From Betaproteobacteria bacterium (lineage in GTDB: Bacteria > Pseudomonadota > Gammaproteobacteria > Burkholderiales > SG8-41): DNA of 64,000 nucleotides. A program made the translations under genes and the position numbers. The notes under the pieces were generated by a model. The model was given only the letters and a program-made list of their open reading frames with translations, searched no databases and was not told where the DNA came from. Location: the NCBI GenBank assembly GCA_016192825.1, contig JACPTK010000116.1, forward strand, positions 34,121-98,120, in the 5' to 3' direction. Of this stretch, positions 35,254 to 45,601 are shown one piece after another. Numbering within the stretch: the stretch's first letter is position 1; each line of letters begins with the position of its first letter.

Positions 35254-37608
35254 TCAACGGAGTTTCGCGTTGAATTGCTGCTGTAGAATCCGGCGCAGCT
35301 GCGAGATGGCGGATTCGACTTCCGCGTCGGTCAGAGTCTTCCGAGTATCCTGTAATAACACCCTGAATGCAAGACTCTTTTTTCCTTTTTCTACACCCGT
35401 ACCGCGGTAGATGTCAAACAGCCCGATTTCGGCCACGATGGCGGGCTGTTCCCGGCGCAAGCCCTCCAGTATCGCCTGATAGCTGACCCCCTCTTCGACC
35501 TCGGCGGCGATGTCGCGCCGCACCGGCGGAAATCTTGACGTCTCGTTGTAGGCCGGCAACCCCCGCTCGCCGATCGCGTCGAAGTCGAGCTCGAACAGGA
35601 CCGGGGGGAGCGGCAAATCATACTTCCGTTGCCAGCGCGGGTGCAATTCCCCGATCCATCCCGCCGTCATGCCCCCGACGAGGATGCTTGCCGACTTGCC
35701 GGGATGCAACGCCGGATGCTGCGCCGGGCGCAGTTCCGCCGGGCGCGTCGCGAGCAGGGCCTCGACGTCGCTTTTCACGTCGTAAAAATCCACCGGCCGC
35801 CCCTTCAGGCCCCATTGCTCGTGGCGGGCGTCACCGTAGGCAAGGCCCCCGATCCGCACCGGCTGGCGGTACTGGCCTGACGCTTCCGTCGCGAAGCAGC
35901 GGCCGACCTCGAACAGCCGCACCCGGACCTGCTTACGGGCGAGGTTATGGGCAAGGCAGTGGACCAAACCACCGGCGAGCGTCGAGCGCATGACGGAGAG
36001 GTGGCTCGCGATCGGGTTGGCCAGCGCCACCGGGGCGGCGTTGCCCGCGAGATCGCTTTCCCAGGCCGCGTCCACGAAGCTGTAGCTCACGATTTCCTGA
36101 TAATCGCGCGCAGCGAGCAACCCGCGCACTGTGGCGATGTCCCGCCGCGCCTCCGGCGCCGGCAACATGGTGGCCGGCGCCGCGGGCAGGGTCGCCGGGA
36201 TCCTGTCGTAGCCGTGGATGCGGGCCAGCTCCTCGACCAGATCCTCCTCGATCGCGAGATCGAAGCGATAACTCGGCGGCGTCACCCGGAACTCGCCCTC
36301 GGCCGCCGAGAACTCGAAACGCAGCCGGCGCAGGATCTCGCTCACCTGAGTGCCGTCGAGCCTGGTGCCCAGCAGCCGCTCGGCGCGCGCCAGGCGCAGC
36401 CGCACCGGTTCGCGCGAGGGCAGCATCGCGCGCGCCTCCGTGACCGGGCCCGCCGATCCGCCGCAAATCTCGAGCACGAGCTGCGTGGCGCGCTCGAGCG
36501 CCGCCAGCGTCCCTGCAAAATCGACGCCGCGCTCGAAGCGATAGGAGGAATCCGATTCGAAATTGAGCAGACGGGTTTTCCCGGAGATCGCCTGCGGATC
36601 GAAGAACGCGCTCTCGAGGAACACGTCGCGTGTCGCGTCGCTCACCGCGGTGTCCAGGCCGCCCATGATTCCGGCAAGCGCGACGGCTTTCGCCTCGTCG
36701 GCGATGACGAGGAACGCGGGCGTGAGCGGCGGCGTCTCGCCGTTGAGCAGCGTCAGCTTCTCCCCCGCCTGCGCGTAGCGCACCCGGATGCCGCCTTCGA
36801 GCTTCGCGGCGTCGAATGCATGCAGCGGTTGTCCCAGCTCGAGCATGACGTAATTGGTGATGTCCACGAGCGCGCTCACCGCGCGGATGCCGCCGCGCGC
36901 GAGCCGGCGCGCCATCCACTCCGGTGTGGCGGCGGTTGCGCTGACCCCTTTCACCAGCCGGCCGCAGTAGCGCGGGCATGCCTGGGGCGCCTCCAGCGCA
37001 ACGCTGAGGCGATCGGTGAGCGTGACGCGGGTGGTCCGCGATTCGAGCGGAGTGAGCGGCGCGCCGGTCACCGCCGAAACCTCCCGGGCGATGCCGAGGA
37101 GGCTGAGACAATCACCGCGGTTGGGCGTGGGCTTGAGCGTCAGCACCTGGTCGTCGAGCTCGAGCAGCGCGCGCACATCGGACCCGGGCCGCGCCTCCGG
37201 CGCCAGGATCAGCAGGCCCGCCGCGTCCGCGGCCAGACCGAGTTCCTTCGCCGAGCACAGCATTCCGTGCGATTCCACGCCCCGCACCTTGGCCACCTTG
37301 ATCGACATGCCGGGCAGCGACGCCCCGGGAAGGGCGACCGGAACCCGGATGCCGGAACCGACATTGGGCGCGCCACAGACGATGGTGAGCGGCGGGCCGC
37401 CGGCATTCACCTGGCACACCGTCAGGCGGTCCGCATCGGGATGACGCTCGACTTTCAGCACCTCGCCCACCACGACCCGGTCGAAGGGCGGCGCGACCGG
37501 CTCGATGCCCTCCACTTCGACGCCGCTCATGGTGACCGCGTCCGCCAGCTCGCGCGTGGAGAGCGGCGGATTGACCAGGGTGCGAAGCCACCTTTCGGAG
37601 AATTTCAT
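35254..37608 (-). CDS. pheT: Phenylalanine-tRNA ligase beta subunit
   Basis: 784 residues, normal length. The order is N-terminal tRNA-binding domain (about 40-150), B3/B4 editing region, B5 domain, catalytic-like core and C-terminal ferredoxin-fold anticodon-binding domain (about 690-784, beginning [14 protein letters not shown]). It forms an alpha2beta2 enzyme with PheS. A repeat array of about 117 bp separates it from pheS. Confidence 0.97.
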   Translation of the reverse strand: MKFSERWLRTLVNPPLSTRELADAVTMSGVEVEGIEPVAPPFDRVVVGEVLKVERHPDADRLTVCQVNAGGPPLTIVCGAPNVGSGIRVPVALPGASLPGMSIKVAKVRGVESHGMLCSAKELGLAADAAGLLILAPEARPGSDVRALLELDDQVLTLKPTPNRGDCLSLLGIAREVSAVTGAPLTPLESRTTRVTLTDRLSVALEAPQACPRYCGRLVKGVSATAATPEWMARRLARGGIRAVSALVDITNYVMLELGQPLHAFDAAKLEGGIRVRYAQAGEKLTLLNGETPPLTPAFLVIADEAKAVALAGIMGGLDTAVSDATRDVFLESAFFDPQAISGKTRLLNFESDSSYRFERGVDFAGTLAALERATQLVLEICGGSAGPVTEARAMLPSREPVRLRLARAERLLGTRLDGTQVSEILRRLRFEFSAAEGEFRVTPPSYRFDLAIEEDLVEELARIHGYDRIPATLPAAPATMLPAPEARRDIATVRGLLAARDYQEIVSYSFVDAAWESDLAGNAAPVALANPIASHLSVMRSTLAGGLVHCLAHNLARKQVRVRLFEVGRCFATEASGQYRQPVRIGGLAYGDARHEQWGLKGRPVDFYDVKSDVEALLATRPAELRPAQHPALHPGKSASILVGGMTAGWIGELHPRWQRKYDLPLPPVLFELDFDAIGERGLPAYNETSRFPPVRRDIAAEVEEGVSYQAILEGLRREQPAIVAEIGLFDIYRGTGVEKGKKSLAFRVLLQDTRKTLTDAEVESAISQLRRILQQQFNAKLR

Positions 37609-37613
37609 GGAAA

Positions 37614-37708
37614 TGAGCTACCAGCCGTCAGCTGCCTGCTACCAGCAGACAGAAAGATCGTGTGACGCGAGTGCTGACAGCTGATCGCTGACAGCTGATA
37701 GCTGGAAG
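37614..37708. repeat. CAGCTGA/GCTACCA heptamer array between pheS and pheT
   Basis: The left arm has AGCTACC/AGCCGTC/AGCTGCC/TGCTACC; the right arm has GCTGACA/GCTGATC/GCTGACA/GCTGATA and ends GCTGG. Period 7 bp, arms roughly inverse. Confidence 0.65.
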
Positions 37709-37725
37709 TTGATCGCCGAATCATG

Positions 37726-38858
<1,133 letters not shown>

Positions 38859-38873
38859 CTTTTCGGTTCTATT

Positions 38874-39233
38874 TCAGGCGGCGAGGCCGGCCTTGGCCTT
38901 CTCCACGAACCGGGAGAACGCCGGCTTGTCGAGGACCGCGATGTCAGCCAGCACCTTGCGGTCCACGGCGATCGCCGCCTTCTTCAGTCCGTTCATGAAC
39001 CGGCTGTAGGTCATCCCATGCTCCCTCGCCGCGGCGTTGATGCGGGCGATCCACAGCGCGCGGAACTCGCCCTTGCGGTCGCGGCGGTCGCGGTAGGCGT
39101 ACTGGCCGGCCCGCATCACCGCTTCGTTGGCGATGCGGAAGACGTTCTTGCGGCGGCCGCGGAATCCCTTGGCGCGCTGGAGGACCTTCTTGTGTGCGGC
39201 GCGGGCAATGACGCCGCGTTTGACGCGTGGCAT
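38874..39233 (-). CDS. rplT: 50S ribosomal protein L20
   Basis: 119 residues, basic, with the conserved [18 protein letters not shown] start and FIGELK-region equivalents. It binds 23S rRNA early in large-subunit assembly and in many bacteria represses its own operon by binding the leader. It follows rpmI by 11 bp. Confidence 0.97.
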   Translation of the reverse strand: MPRVKRGVIARAAHKKVLQRAKGFRGRRKNVFRIANEAVMRAGQYAYRDRRDRKGEFRALWIARINAAAREHGMTYSRFMNGLKKAAIAVDRKVLADIAVLDKPAFSRFVEKAKAGLAA

Positions 39234-39244
39234 GGCGGGCTCCT

Positions 39245-39439
39245 TTAGTAGGGCAGCATCGTGCGGACGGCGGGCCGGTCCGCCTGGTGCACGCCGGTGG
39301 AGCCGCGCAGGTGCCGCTTGCGCTTGGTGTTCTTCTTGGTGAGGATGTGGCGCAGGAACGCCTGGCCGCGCTTGATGCCGCCGCCCGCGCGCTTCCTGAA
39401 GCGCTTGGCGGCGCCGCGCTTGGTCTTCAACTTGGGCAT
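39245..39439 (-). CDS. rpmI: 50S ribosomal protein L35
   Basis: 64 residues starting [17 protein letters not shown], strongly basic, typical L35 length. A TAGGAG Shine-Dalgarno lies six bases before the ATG. It is between infC and rplT. Confidence 0.97.
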   Translation of the reverse strand: MPKLKTKRGAAKRFRKRAGGGIKRGQAFLRHILTKKNTKRKRHLRGSTGVHQADRPAVRTMLPY

Positions 39440-39511
39440 GACAACTCCTATCTCCGTTTTAGCCTAGCGCCGGGTGCCTGCCTTCCGGCAGGGCTTCGGG
39501 AACCCGGACAA

Positions 39512-40141
39512 CTACTTCTTCTCGATACTGGCCGCGGCTTCCGGCGCGGTCTTTGCGGCGGCCGGCTTGACCGGGGCCGCCGCTTTCCTTGCCCCCGCTT
39601 TTGCGGCGGTTTTCTGCGGAACCTTGCCCTTCTTGGGCGCCAGCACCATGATCAGCTGGCGGCCTTCCATCTTCGGATACTGCTCGACCGTGCTGTACGG
39701 CTCGAGCTGGGCCTTCACCCTCTCGATCAACCGGAATCCCAGCTCCTGGTGCGCCATCTCGCGCCCGCGGAACCGCAGCGTCACTTTCGTCTTGTCGCCT
39801 TCCTCCAGGAACCGCGTGAGGTTGCGCAACTTGATCCGGTAGTCGCCCTCGTCGGTGCCGGGGCGGAACTTGATCTCCTTGACGATGATCTGCCTCTGCT
39901 TGAGCTTCGCCTCGTGCCGCTTCTTGGCCTCACGGTACTTGTATTTCCCGTAATCCATGACACGGCACACCGGCGGATTCGCCGTCGGTGCGATCTCGAC
40001 CAGATCGAGCTCGGCCTCTTCGGCCAGCTTGTTGGCGGCGGCCAAGCTCACCACACCGACCTGTTCGCCGTTGGCCCCTATAAGCCGGACCTCCGGCGCG
40101 TTGATCTCGCCGTTGATCCGCGGTTCCTTTTCCTGTGCGAT
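39512..40141 (-). CDS. infC: Translation initiation factor IF-3 (non-canonical ATC start)
   Basis: 209 residues if translation begins at ATC (40141-40139), read as [18 protein letters not shown] stands six bases upstream of the ATC, and the ATC start restores the conserved [16 protein letters not shown]-terminus missing from any ATG/GTG start. IF-3 is known to use AUU or other rare starts for self-repression, because it rejects non-standard initiation codons. A C-terminal Ala/Lys/Pro-rich tail of about 35 residues is longer than in E. coli. It lies 20 bp after the thrS stop. Confidence 0.93.
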   Translation of the reverse strand: MAQEKEPRINGEINAPEVRLIGANGEQVGVVSLAAANKLAEEAELDLVEIAPTANPPVCRVMDYGKYKYREAKKRHEAKLKQRQIIVKEIKFRPGTDEGDYRIKLRNLTRFLEEGDKTKVTLRFRGREMAHQELGFRLIERVKAQLEPYSTVEQYPKMEGRQLIMVLAPKKGKVPQKTAAKAGARKAAAPVKPAAAKTAPEAAASIEKK

Positions 40142-40153
40142 GTAGAACCCCCT
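40139..40153 (-). promoter_or_regulatory. AGGGGG-6-ATC initiation site of infC
   Basis: This site sets the rare ATC start. It is expected to mediate IF-3 autoregulation by analogy with AUU-started infC genes. Confidence 0.75.
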
Positions 40154-40161
40154 GCGTTTCG

Positions 40162-42084
40162 TTAATCTTGCGCCGCGCGTCCCAGCCGGACCTCCTCGGC
40201 CCGCAGCCTGGAGACGAAATCGGCCAGACTCATCTGGCCGAGATCCTCGCCCTTGCGGGTGCGCACGGCAACCTGTTGCGCCGCCTTTTCCTTGTCACCG
40301 ACGATGACCTGGTAGGGCAGCTTCTGCAAACTATGTTCCCGAATTTTATAGGAAATTTTCTCATTCCTCAAGTCGGCGGCCGCCCGCAAGCCGGCCCGTT
40401 TCAGCTCGTTCGCAACGCCCTGCGCGTACTCCGCCTGGTGCGCGGTGATATTCATGACCACCACCTGGACCGGTGCGAGCCACAGCGGCATCGCCCCCGC
40501 GTAGTGCTCGATCAGGATGCCGATGAAGCGCTCGAAGGAACCGAGGACGGCCCGGTGCAGCATCACCGGCGCGTGGCGGGCGTTGTCCTCCCCGACGTAC
40601 TCCGCGCCGAGCCGCTCCGGCATCGAAAAATCGAGTTGCATGGTGCCGCACTGCCATACCCGGCCGAGGCTGTCCTTCAGGGAAAACTCGATCTTGGGGC
40701 CGTAGAACGCCCCCTCCCCCGGTTGCAGGTCGTATGCCAGCCCCTTGTGGTCGAGCGCCATCTTCAGCGCGGCTTCCGACCGGTCCCACTGCTCGTCGGT
40801 GCCCACGCGCTTCGCCGGCCGCGTCGATAGCTTGACCAGTATCTCCTCGAAGCCGAAGTCCGCGTAGACCCGCTGCAGCAGATCGATGAAGCCGATCACT
40901 TCCGGTTCGACCTGGGCCTCGGTGCAAAAAATGTGCGCGTCGTCCTGGGTGAAGCTGCGCACGCGCATCAGCCCGTGCAGGGCGCCCGACGGCTCGTTGC
41001 GGTGGCAGGAGCCGAACTCGGCGAGGCGCAGCGGCAGCTCGCGGTAGCTCTTCAGCCGCTGGTTGAAGATCTGGACGTGACCCGGGCAGTTCATCGGCTT
41101 CACCGCGTAGTCGCGCGACTCCGATTCGGTGAAGAACATGTTCTCGCGAAAGTTATCCCAGTGGCCGGAACGCTTCCACAGCGAGACGTCGAGCACCTGC
41201 GGCGCCCGCACCTCGAGATAGCCGCTCTCCTCGAGCACGCGCCGCATGTATTGCTCGATGCGCTGCCAGATCGCCCACCCCTTGGGGTGCCAGAACACCA
41301 TTCCGGGCGCCTCGTCCTGGGTGTGGAACAGCTCGAGCTGCCGCCCGAGCTTGCGGTGATCACGCTTTTCCGCTTCCTCGAGCCGGCGCAGATACGCGTC
41401 CTGGTCTTCCTTCTTCGCCCAGGCGGTGCCGTAAATGCGCTGCAGCATCTCGTTCTTCGAGTCGCCGCGCCAGTAGGCGCCCGCCACTCTCATCAGCTTG
41501 AACACCCGCAGCTTCCCGGTGGAAGGCACATGCGGCCCGCGGCACAGGTCGATGAAGTTGTCCTGCCGGTAGAGCGAGATCGCCTCGGCCTCGGGAATCG
41601 CCGCGATGATCTCCGCCTTGTAGTGCTCGCCCTGCCCCTTGAAGAACCGCACCGCCTCGTCGCGCGGCATCAATTCGCGCACCAGCTGGATATCGCGCCT
41701 GGCGATTTCCTGCATGCGCTTCTCGATCGCGGCGAGGTCGTCCGGCGTGAATGGCCGCTTGAAGGCAAAATCGTAGTAGAAGCCGTCCTCGATCACGGGG
41801 CCAATCGTCACCTGCGCGTCAGGAAACAGCTCCTTTACCGCGTGCGCGAGCAGATGCGCCGTGGAATGGCGCAGGAGCTCCAGCCCCGCGGAGTCCTTGT
41901 CCGTGATGATCGCGACCTCCGCGTCGGATTCGATGCGGCGGGACGTGTCCACCAGCTTGCCGTTGACCCGGCCCGCCAGCGCCGCGCGCGCGAGCCCGGG
42001 GCCGATCGCCTGCGCGATCTCGGCCACGGTCACCGGCCGGTCGAATTTCTTCACCGAGCCGTCGGGCAAACGGATATCCGGCAT
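40162..42084 (-). CDS. thrS: Threonine-tRNA ligase
   Basis: 640 residues from the ATG at 42084 ([10 protein letters not shown]); a TTG four codons upstream is less likely. The domains are TGS (1-60), the editing domain with [11 protein letters not shown] and a Cys-containing zinc/editing site, the class II core (motif 2 about [20 protein letters not shown], motif 3 near [16 protein letters not shown]) and the anticodon-binding domain. A strong terminator-like hairpin ends 11 bases before the start codon, suggesting attenuation. Confidence 0.97.
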   Translation of the reverse strand: MPDIRLPDGSVKKFDRPVTVAEIAQAIGPGLARAALAGRVNGKLVDTSRRIESDAEVAIITDKDSAGLELLRHSTAHLLAHAVKELFPDAQVTIGPVIEDGFYYDFAFKRPFTPDDLAAIEKRMQEIARRDIQLVRELMPRDEAVRFFKGQGEHYKAEIIAAIPEAEAISLYRQDNFIDLCRGPHVPSTGKLRVFKLMRVAGAYWRGDSKNEMLQRIYGTAWAKKEDQDAYLRRLEEAEKRDHRKLGRQLELFHTQDEAPGMVFWHPKGWAIWQRIEQYMRRVLEESGYLEVRAPQVLDVSLWKRSGHWDNFRENMFFTESESRDYAVKPMNCPGHVQIFNQRLKSYRELPLRLAEFGSCHRNEPSGALHGLMRVRSFTQDDAHIFCTEAQVEPEVIGFIDLLQRVYADFGFEEILVKLSTRPAKRVGTDEQWDRSEAALKMALDHKGLAYDLQPGEGAFYGPKIEFSLKDSLGRVWQCGTMQLDFSMPERLGAEYVGEDNARHAPVMLHRAVLGSFERFIGILIEHYAGAMPLWLAPVQVVVMNITAHQAEYAQGVANELKRAGLRAAADLRNEKISYKIREHSLQKLPYQVIVGDKEKAAQQVAVRTRKGEDLGQMSLADFVSRLRAEEVRLGRAAQD

Positions 42085-42094
42085 GCTATTGTCC

Positions 42095-42140
42095 AAAAAA
42101 CAAGAGTCAGGAACGGCCTCTCCGATGCCGTTCCTGACTC
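42095..42140 (-). terminator. Intrinsic terminator/attenuator just upstream of thrS
   Basis: On the minus strand GAGTCAGGAACGGC, a 9-base loop, GCCGTTCCTGACTC, then TTGTTTTTT. The stem is a perfect 14 bp. It may end the tRNA-Val transcript or attenuate thrS; an alternative pairing between an upstream CCGTTC (about 42165-42175) and GAACGG of this stem is possible. Confidence 0.75.
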
Positions 42141-42196
42141 GATTCGCTTCCAGGGAGCGCGAATTGAACGGTACTTCGCACTCGTTCCCGTGAATA

Positions 42197-42225
42197 AGTT
42201 AAACCGGACGCGAAGCGCCGGTTTA
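42197..42225 (-). terminator. Hairpin after tRNA-Val
   Basis: TAAACCGG and CCGGTTTA flank about 11 bases just downstream of the tRNA on the minus strand, followed by AACTTATT. It may define the tRNA 3' end. Confidence 0.5.
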
Positions 42226-42231
42226 GCTTAA

Positions 42232-42308
42232 TGGTAGGCGCGATTGGAATCGAACCAACGACCTCATCCATGTCAAGGATGCGCTCTAGCCATCTGAGCT
42301 ACGCGCCT
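42232..42308 (-). tRNA. tRNA-Val(GAC)
   Basis: 77 nt with encoded CCA. The acceptor stem AGGCGCG pairs with CGCGCCT. The anticodon stem CATCC/GGATG encloses TTGACAT, anticodon GAC. The T-loop is GTTCGATTC. Confidence 0.95.
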
Positions 42309-42319
42309 GGGAAGCGAGC

Positions 42320-42348
42320 ATTCTATCGAAATCGTCCTGCGGCTTCAA
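42320..42348 (-). promoter_or_regulatory. Sigma-70 promoter of tRNA-Val
   Basis: TTGAAG, 17 bp, TAGAAT on the minus strand, with the -10 eleven bases before the mature tRNA 5' end. It probably also drives the thrS operon by read-through. Confidence 0.7.
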
Positions 42349-42410
42349 ATAAAATCAGGGGCTTGGACACCAAAACCCGCGCGCGTGGCGGGTCAATACC
42401 GAGACATGAC

Positions 42411-43229
42411 ATGAACATCGAACGGATCGCGCGGGAACTGCTGGGTGCCCTCGACCAGGGCGGGACCGTCCCTTCCATCGTTGCGAGCCATCCCGAATTC
42501 GGCTGGGACGAGGGCTATCGGGTTGCCGCCGAGCTTCTCCGGCTGCGACGCGCGCGCGGCGAACGGACGGTCGGCCGCAAGATCGGCTTCACCAACCGCA
42601 ATATCTGGGCGGAATACGGCGCCACCGCGCCGATCTGGGCGCATGTCTTCGACCGCACGCTGGTGCGCGCTTCCACGGGCCGCGCCACGATCTCCCTGCG
42701 TGGCAGCGCGCGGCCGCGCCTGGAGCCGGAAATCGCCTTCTGCCTCAAGTCTCCCCCCCCCGCCGGAGTGATGGACCCTGCGCGCGTGCTGGAGTCCATC
42801 GAGTGGCTCGCGCCAAGCTTTGAGATCGTGGACTGCCATTTCGCCGATTGGAAGTTCGGCCCCGCCGATTCGGCGGCGGACTTTTCGCTCCACTGGCGGC
42901 TCGTCATCGGTGCGCCGCGCCCGCTCCAGTCCGCGGAAATCCTCGCGTTGGCCATGCAGTTGCGCGACTGCCGGATAACGTTGAGCCGGGATGGGCAGGC
43001 GGCGGATCAAGGCTTCGGCGCCAATGCGCTGGGTCATCCGGCGGCCGCGCTCGCTCACCTTGCCGACGTGCTCTCGCGCCAGCCGCAGTTCGAGCCGCTC
43101 GCGCCGGGAGAGATCGTCACCACCGGCACGCTCACGGCCGCGATGCCCATCAAGCCCGGGGAGACGTGGGCCTCACGCTACGAAGGCCTGCCGGGCGTGA
43201 CCGGTCTCACGCTCCAGTTCACAAGCTGA
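42411..43229 (+). CDS. 2-keto-4-pentenoate hydratase-like (MhpD/FAH superfamily) protein
   Basis: 272 residues of the fumarylacetoacetate-hydrolase/hydratase superfamily. Features include GRKIGFTN, LEPEIAFCL (metal-binding Glu pair), SFEIVD and ALGHPAAALAHLADVL. MhpD-type enzymes add water to 2-hydroxypentadienoate in aromatic degradation, but no meta-cleavage genes are nearby, so the substrate is uncertain. A run of nine C residues (42753-42761) lies in the coding sequence. It converges with relA. Confidence 0.82.
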   Translation: MNIERIARELLGALDQGGTVPSIVASHPEFGWDEGYRVAAELLRLRRARGERTVGRKIGFTNRNIWAEYGATAPIWAHVFDRTLVRASTGRATISLRGSARPRLEPEIAFCLKSPPPAGVMDPARVLESIEWLAPSFEIVDCHFADWKFGPADSAADFSLHWRLVIGAPRPLQSAEILALAMQLRDCRITLSRDGQAADQGFGANALGHPAAALAHLADVLSRQPQFEPLAPGEIVTTGTLTAAMPIKPGETWASRYEGLPGVTGLTLQFTS

Positions 43230-43252
43230 AGGACGAACGGACAGGATATTTT

Positions 43253-45472
43253 TTACCTACGGACGGCGCGGCTGACGCCGCGCACCTTGCGGATCAGCGC
43301 CAGCACGCGCGCGAGCTGCCCGAGATCGGAAACCTCCAGGGTGTAGCGCAGTCGCGCCGTGGCGTCGTGCTCCACCGGGCGCGCTCCCAGGATGCGGATT
43401 TTCTCGCGCGCGAGCACATCTGAAATTTCCCGCGACAGCCCGGCACGCGCCGCCGCGACCACCTCCACGTCCACCGGAAAAGCGGCGCCCGCGGCTTCGC
43501 CCCAGTCGGCCGCCATCCGCCGCTTGGCATCGAGCCGCTTCAGGCTGGCGCAGCCGGCGCGGTGGATGGTAACGCCGCGCCCCCGCGTGACGAAGCCGAC
43601 AATGGCGTCGGGCGGCGCCGGCTTGCAGCATTTCGCCGGGACCGTCAGCAGCCGGTCCACGCCCACCACGAGCACGCTGCTCTTGCCCGACGCGGTACGC
43701 GCCTTCCGCGTCGGCGCCGCAGGCGCCTCGTCCCGGGACTCAGCGCCACGCGCGTCCGCGCGCGGGCCCAGCGCGCGCACGCCCTGCTCCAACTGGCGGA
43801 TCCGGATCTCGCCGCGCCCGACGCCGGCAAGAAATTCGTCAGTCTTCGCGAAACCCAGCTGTGCCGCGGGCTTGTCGAGGCCAAGCGCGGTCATGCCCTG
43901 CCGCCGCAACTCCTTCTCCACCGCGGCCCGGCCCTGCGCGATCGCGGTCTCGACGTTCTGGCGGTTGAACCATTGCCGGATCTTGGCCCGGGCCGCGTGG
44001 CTGCGAACGTAGCCCAATTCGGGATTGAGCCAGTCGCGGCTCGGTCCGCCCTGCCTGGCGGCGAGAATTTCGATTCTCTGGCCGTTCGCAAGCGGCGTAT
44101 TGAGCGACACCATCGCGCCGTCCACCCGGGCGCCGCGGCAGCGATGCCCCAGCTCGGTATGCACGTGGTAGGCAAAATCGACCGGCGTCGCGCCCTTGGG
44201 CAGCGCGATCACCCTGCCCTGCGGCGTAAGCGCGTAAAGCGTGTCCTCGAACAGCCCGGTGCGGAACTGCTCGGCCAGCTCTCCCGCGCCCCCTTCCTCG
44301 TCCTTCCATTCCAGGATTTGCCGCAGCCAGGCGATCTTGCGGTCGTAGCTCTGGTCTCCGCGAGAGCCTTCCTTGTAGCGCCAGTGCGCCGCGACGCCCA
44401 GTTCGGAGTTCTGGTGCATCTCGTGGGTGCGAATCTGCACCTCCAGCGCCTTGTCCTGCGGTCCGATCACGGCCGTGTGCAGCGAGCGGTACTGGTTGCT
44501 CTTGGGCTTGGCGATGTAGTCGTCGAACTCCTTCGGAATCGGCGTCCACAAGTTGTGCACGAGACCCAGCGCCGCATAGCAGTCCTTCACGTCCCGGACC
44601 AGTATGCGAACGGCCCTCACATCATAAAGTGATTCAAAATCAATATCTTTTGATCTCATCTTCTTGTAAATGCTGAAGATATGCTTGGGCCGCCCGGTGA
44701 CCTCGGCGGCGATGCCGGAGTGGGTGAGCTCGCCCTTCAGGTGCGCGATCACGTTGTCGATGTAGCGCTCGCGGTCCAGGCGCTTGCCGTCGAGCAGCCG
44801 CGCAATCTTCTTGTAGGTTTCGGGCTCCCGAATGCGGAACGCGAGGTCCTCGATCTCCCACTTGAGCTGCCACACCCCCAAACGGTTGGCGAGCGGCCCG
44901 AAGATGTCGTTGGTAAGAGCCGCCGCCCCGCGCATCGCGGTGGCATCGTCGGACTTGACTGCGAAGCGCAGCCCCTGCGCGTGGTCGGCCAGCTTCACCA
45001 GCACGACGCGGATGTCCTGCACCATGGCAAGCAGCATCTTGCGCAGTCCCTCGAGCTGCGTCACCTGTCCGGCGGGCCCGGGAGTAGCGCGGCTCGACAG
45101 CGCGTGGATATGTGCCATCCGCACCACCCCGTCGACGAGTTCCGCAACTGCGCTTCCGCAGCGCTCCTTGATCCCGCCCAGGGACCCGGGATCCTGTTCC
45201 GCAACCGGCACGAGCAGCGCCGCGGCCACCGCCTCGCCGTCCAGCTTCAGCTCGGACACGATGGCCGCCGTTCCGAGCGCGTGGCCGAGCGCGGGCTCCC
45301 CGCTCGCGAGGCGGACGTTCCGCAAGACAGGCTCCGCCAGCAACCACGCGGCCTGAACGCGCTCCCGCTCCGCGGGTGTGAGGCCGGTGGCGAGCATCGC
45401 GAGCGCGCTCCCCGCCCCCGGCAGATCGCGTGCCGGCGGGCGCACCAGTTTCAATTGAGAAGTCTTCTCCAT
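43253..45472 (-). CDS. relA: RelA-type (p)ppGpp synthetase
   Basis: 739 residues. The hydrolase-like N-terminal domain has lost the HD motif (ALLVPVAEQD in place of ALLHDVVED), so it should not hydrolyse ppGpp. The synthetase domain has YDVRAVRILV and EFDDYIAKPKSNQYRSLHT; the acidic EFDD motif marks RelA rather than SpoT. TGS (about 395-455), a zinc-finger-like region with AKCCKP, and a C-terminal ACT domain follow. It makes the alarmone when uncharged tRNA enters the ribosome. Confidence 0.95.
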   Translation of the reverse strand: MEKTSQLKLVRPPARDLPGAGSALAMLATGLTPAERERVQAAWLLAEPVLRNVRLASGEPALGHALGTAAIVSELKLDGEAVAAALLVPVAEQDPGSLGGIKERCGSAVAELVDGVVRMAHIHALSSRATPGPAGQVTQLEGLRKMLLAMVQDIRVVLVKLADHAQGLRFAVKSDDATAMRGAAALTNDIFGPLANRLGVWQLKWEIEDLAFRIREPETYKKIARLLDGKRLDRERYIDNVIAHLKGELTHSGIAAEVTGRPKHIFSIYKKMRSKDIDFESLYDVRAVRILVRDVKDCYAALGLVHNLWTPIPKEFDDYIAKPKSNQYRSLHTAVIGPQDKALEVQIRTHEMHQNSELGVAAHWRYKEGSRGDQSYDRKIAWLRQILEWKDEEGGAGELAEQFRTGLFEDTLYALTPQGRVIALPKGATPVDFAYHVHTELGHRCRGARVDGAMVSLNTPLANGQRIEILAARQGGPSRDWLNPELGYVRSHAARAKIRQWFNRQNVETAIAQGRAAVEKELRRQGMTALGLDKPAAQLGFAKTDEFLAGVGRGEIRIRQLEQGVRALGPRADARGAESRDEAPAAPTRKARTASGKSSVLVVGVDRLLTVPAKCCKPAPPDAIVGFVTRGRGVTIHRAGCASLKRLDAKRRMAADWGEAAGAAFPVDVEVVAAARAGLSREISDVLAREKIRILGARPVEHDATARLRYTLEVSDLGQLARVLALIRKVRGVSRAVRR

Positions 45473-45601
45473 CCCTATGTTTCCATTGCCTTGTTACGTC
45501 TCCAATGCAGGCCAGACGAGCGGCGCCGCGCGCGCACTGCCAAGGGCGGGAACCGCCCTTCGCCGTTGGCCCCGCATCGGGTTCAGGCGTATCTTGAGCC
45601 G

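Noticed and set aside
43253..45472. Bifunctional SpoT assignment
   Set aside because: The HD hydrolase motif is lost and the synthetase domain has the acidic EFDD motif of RelA.
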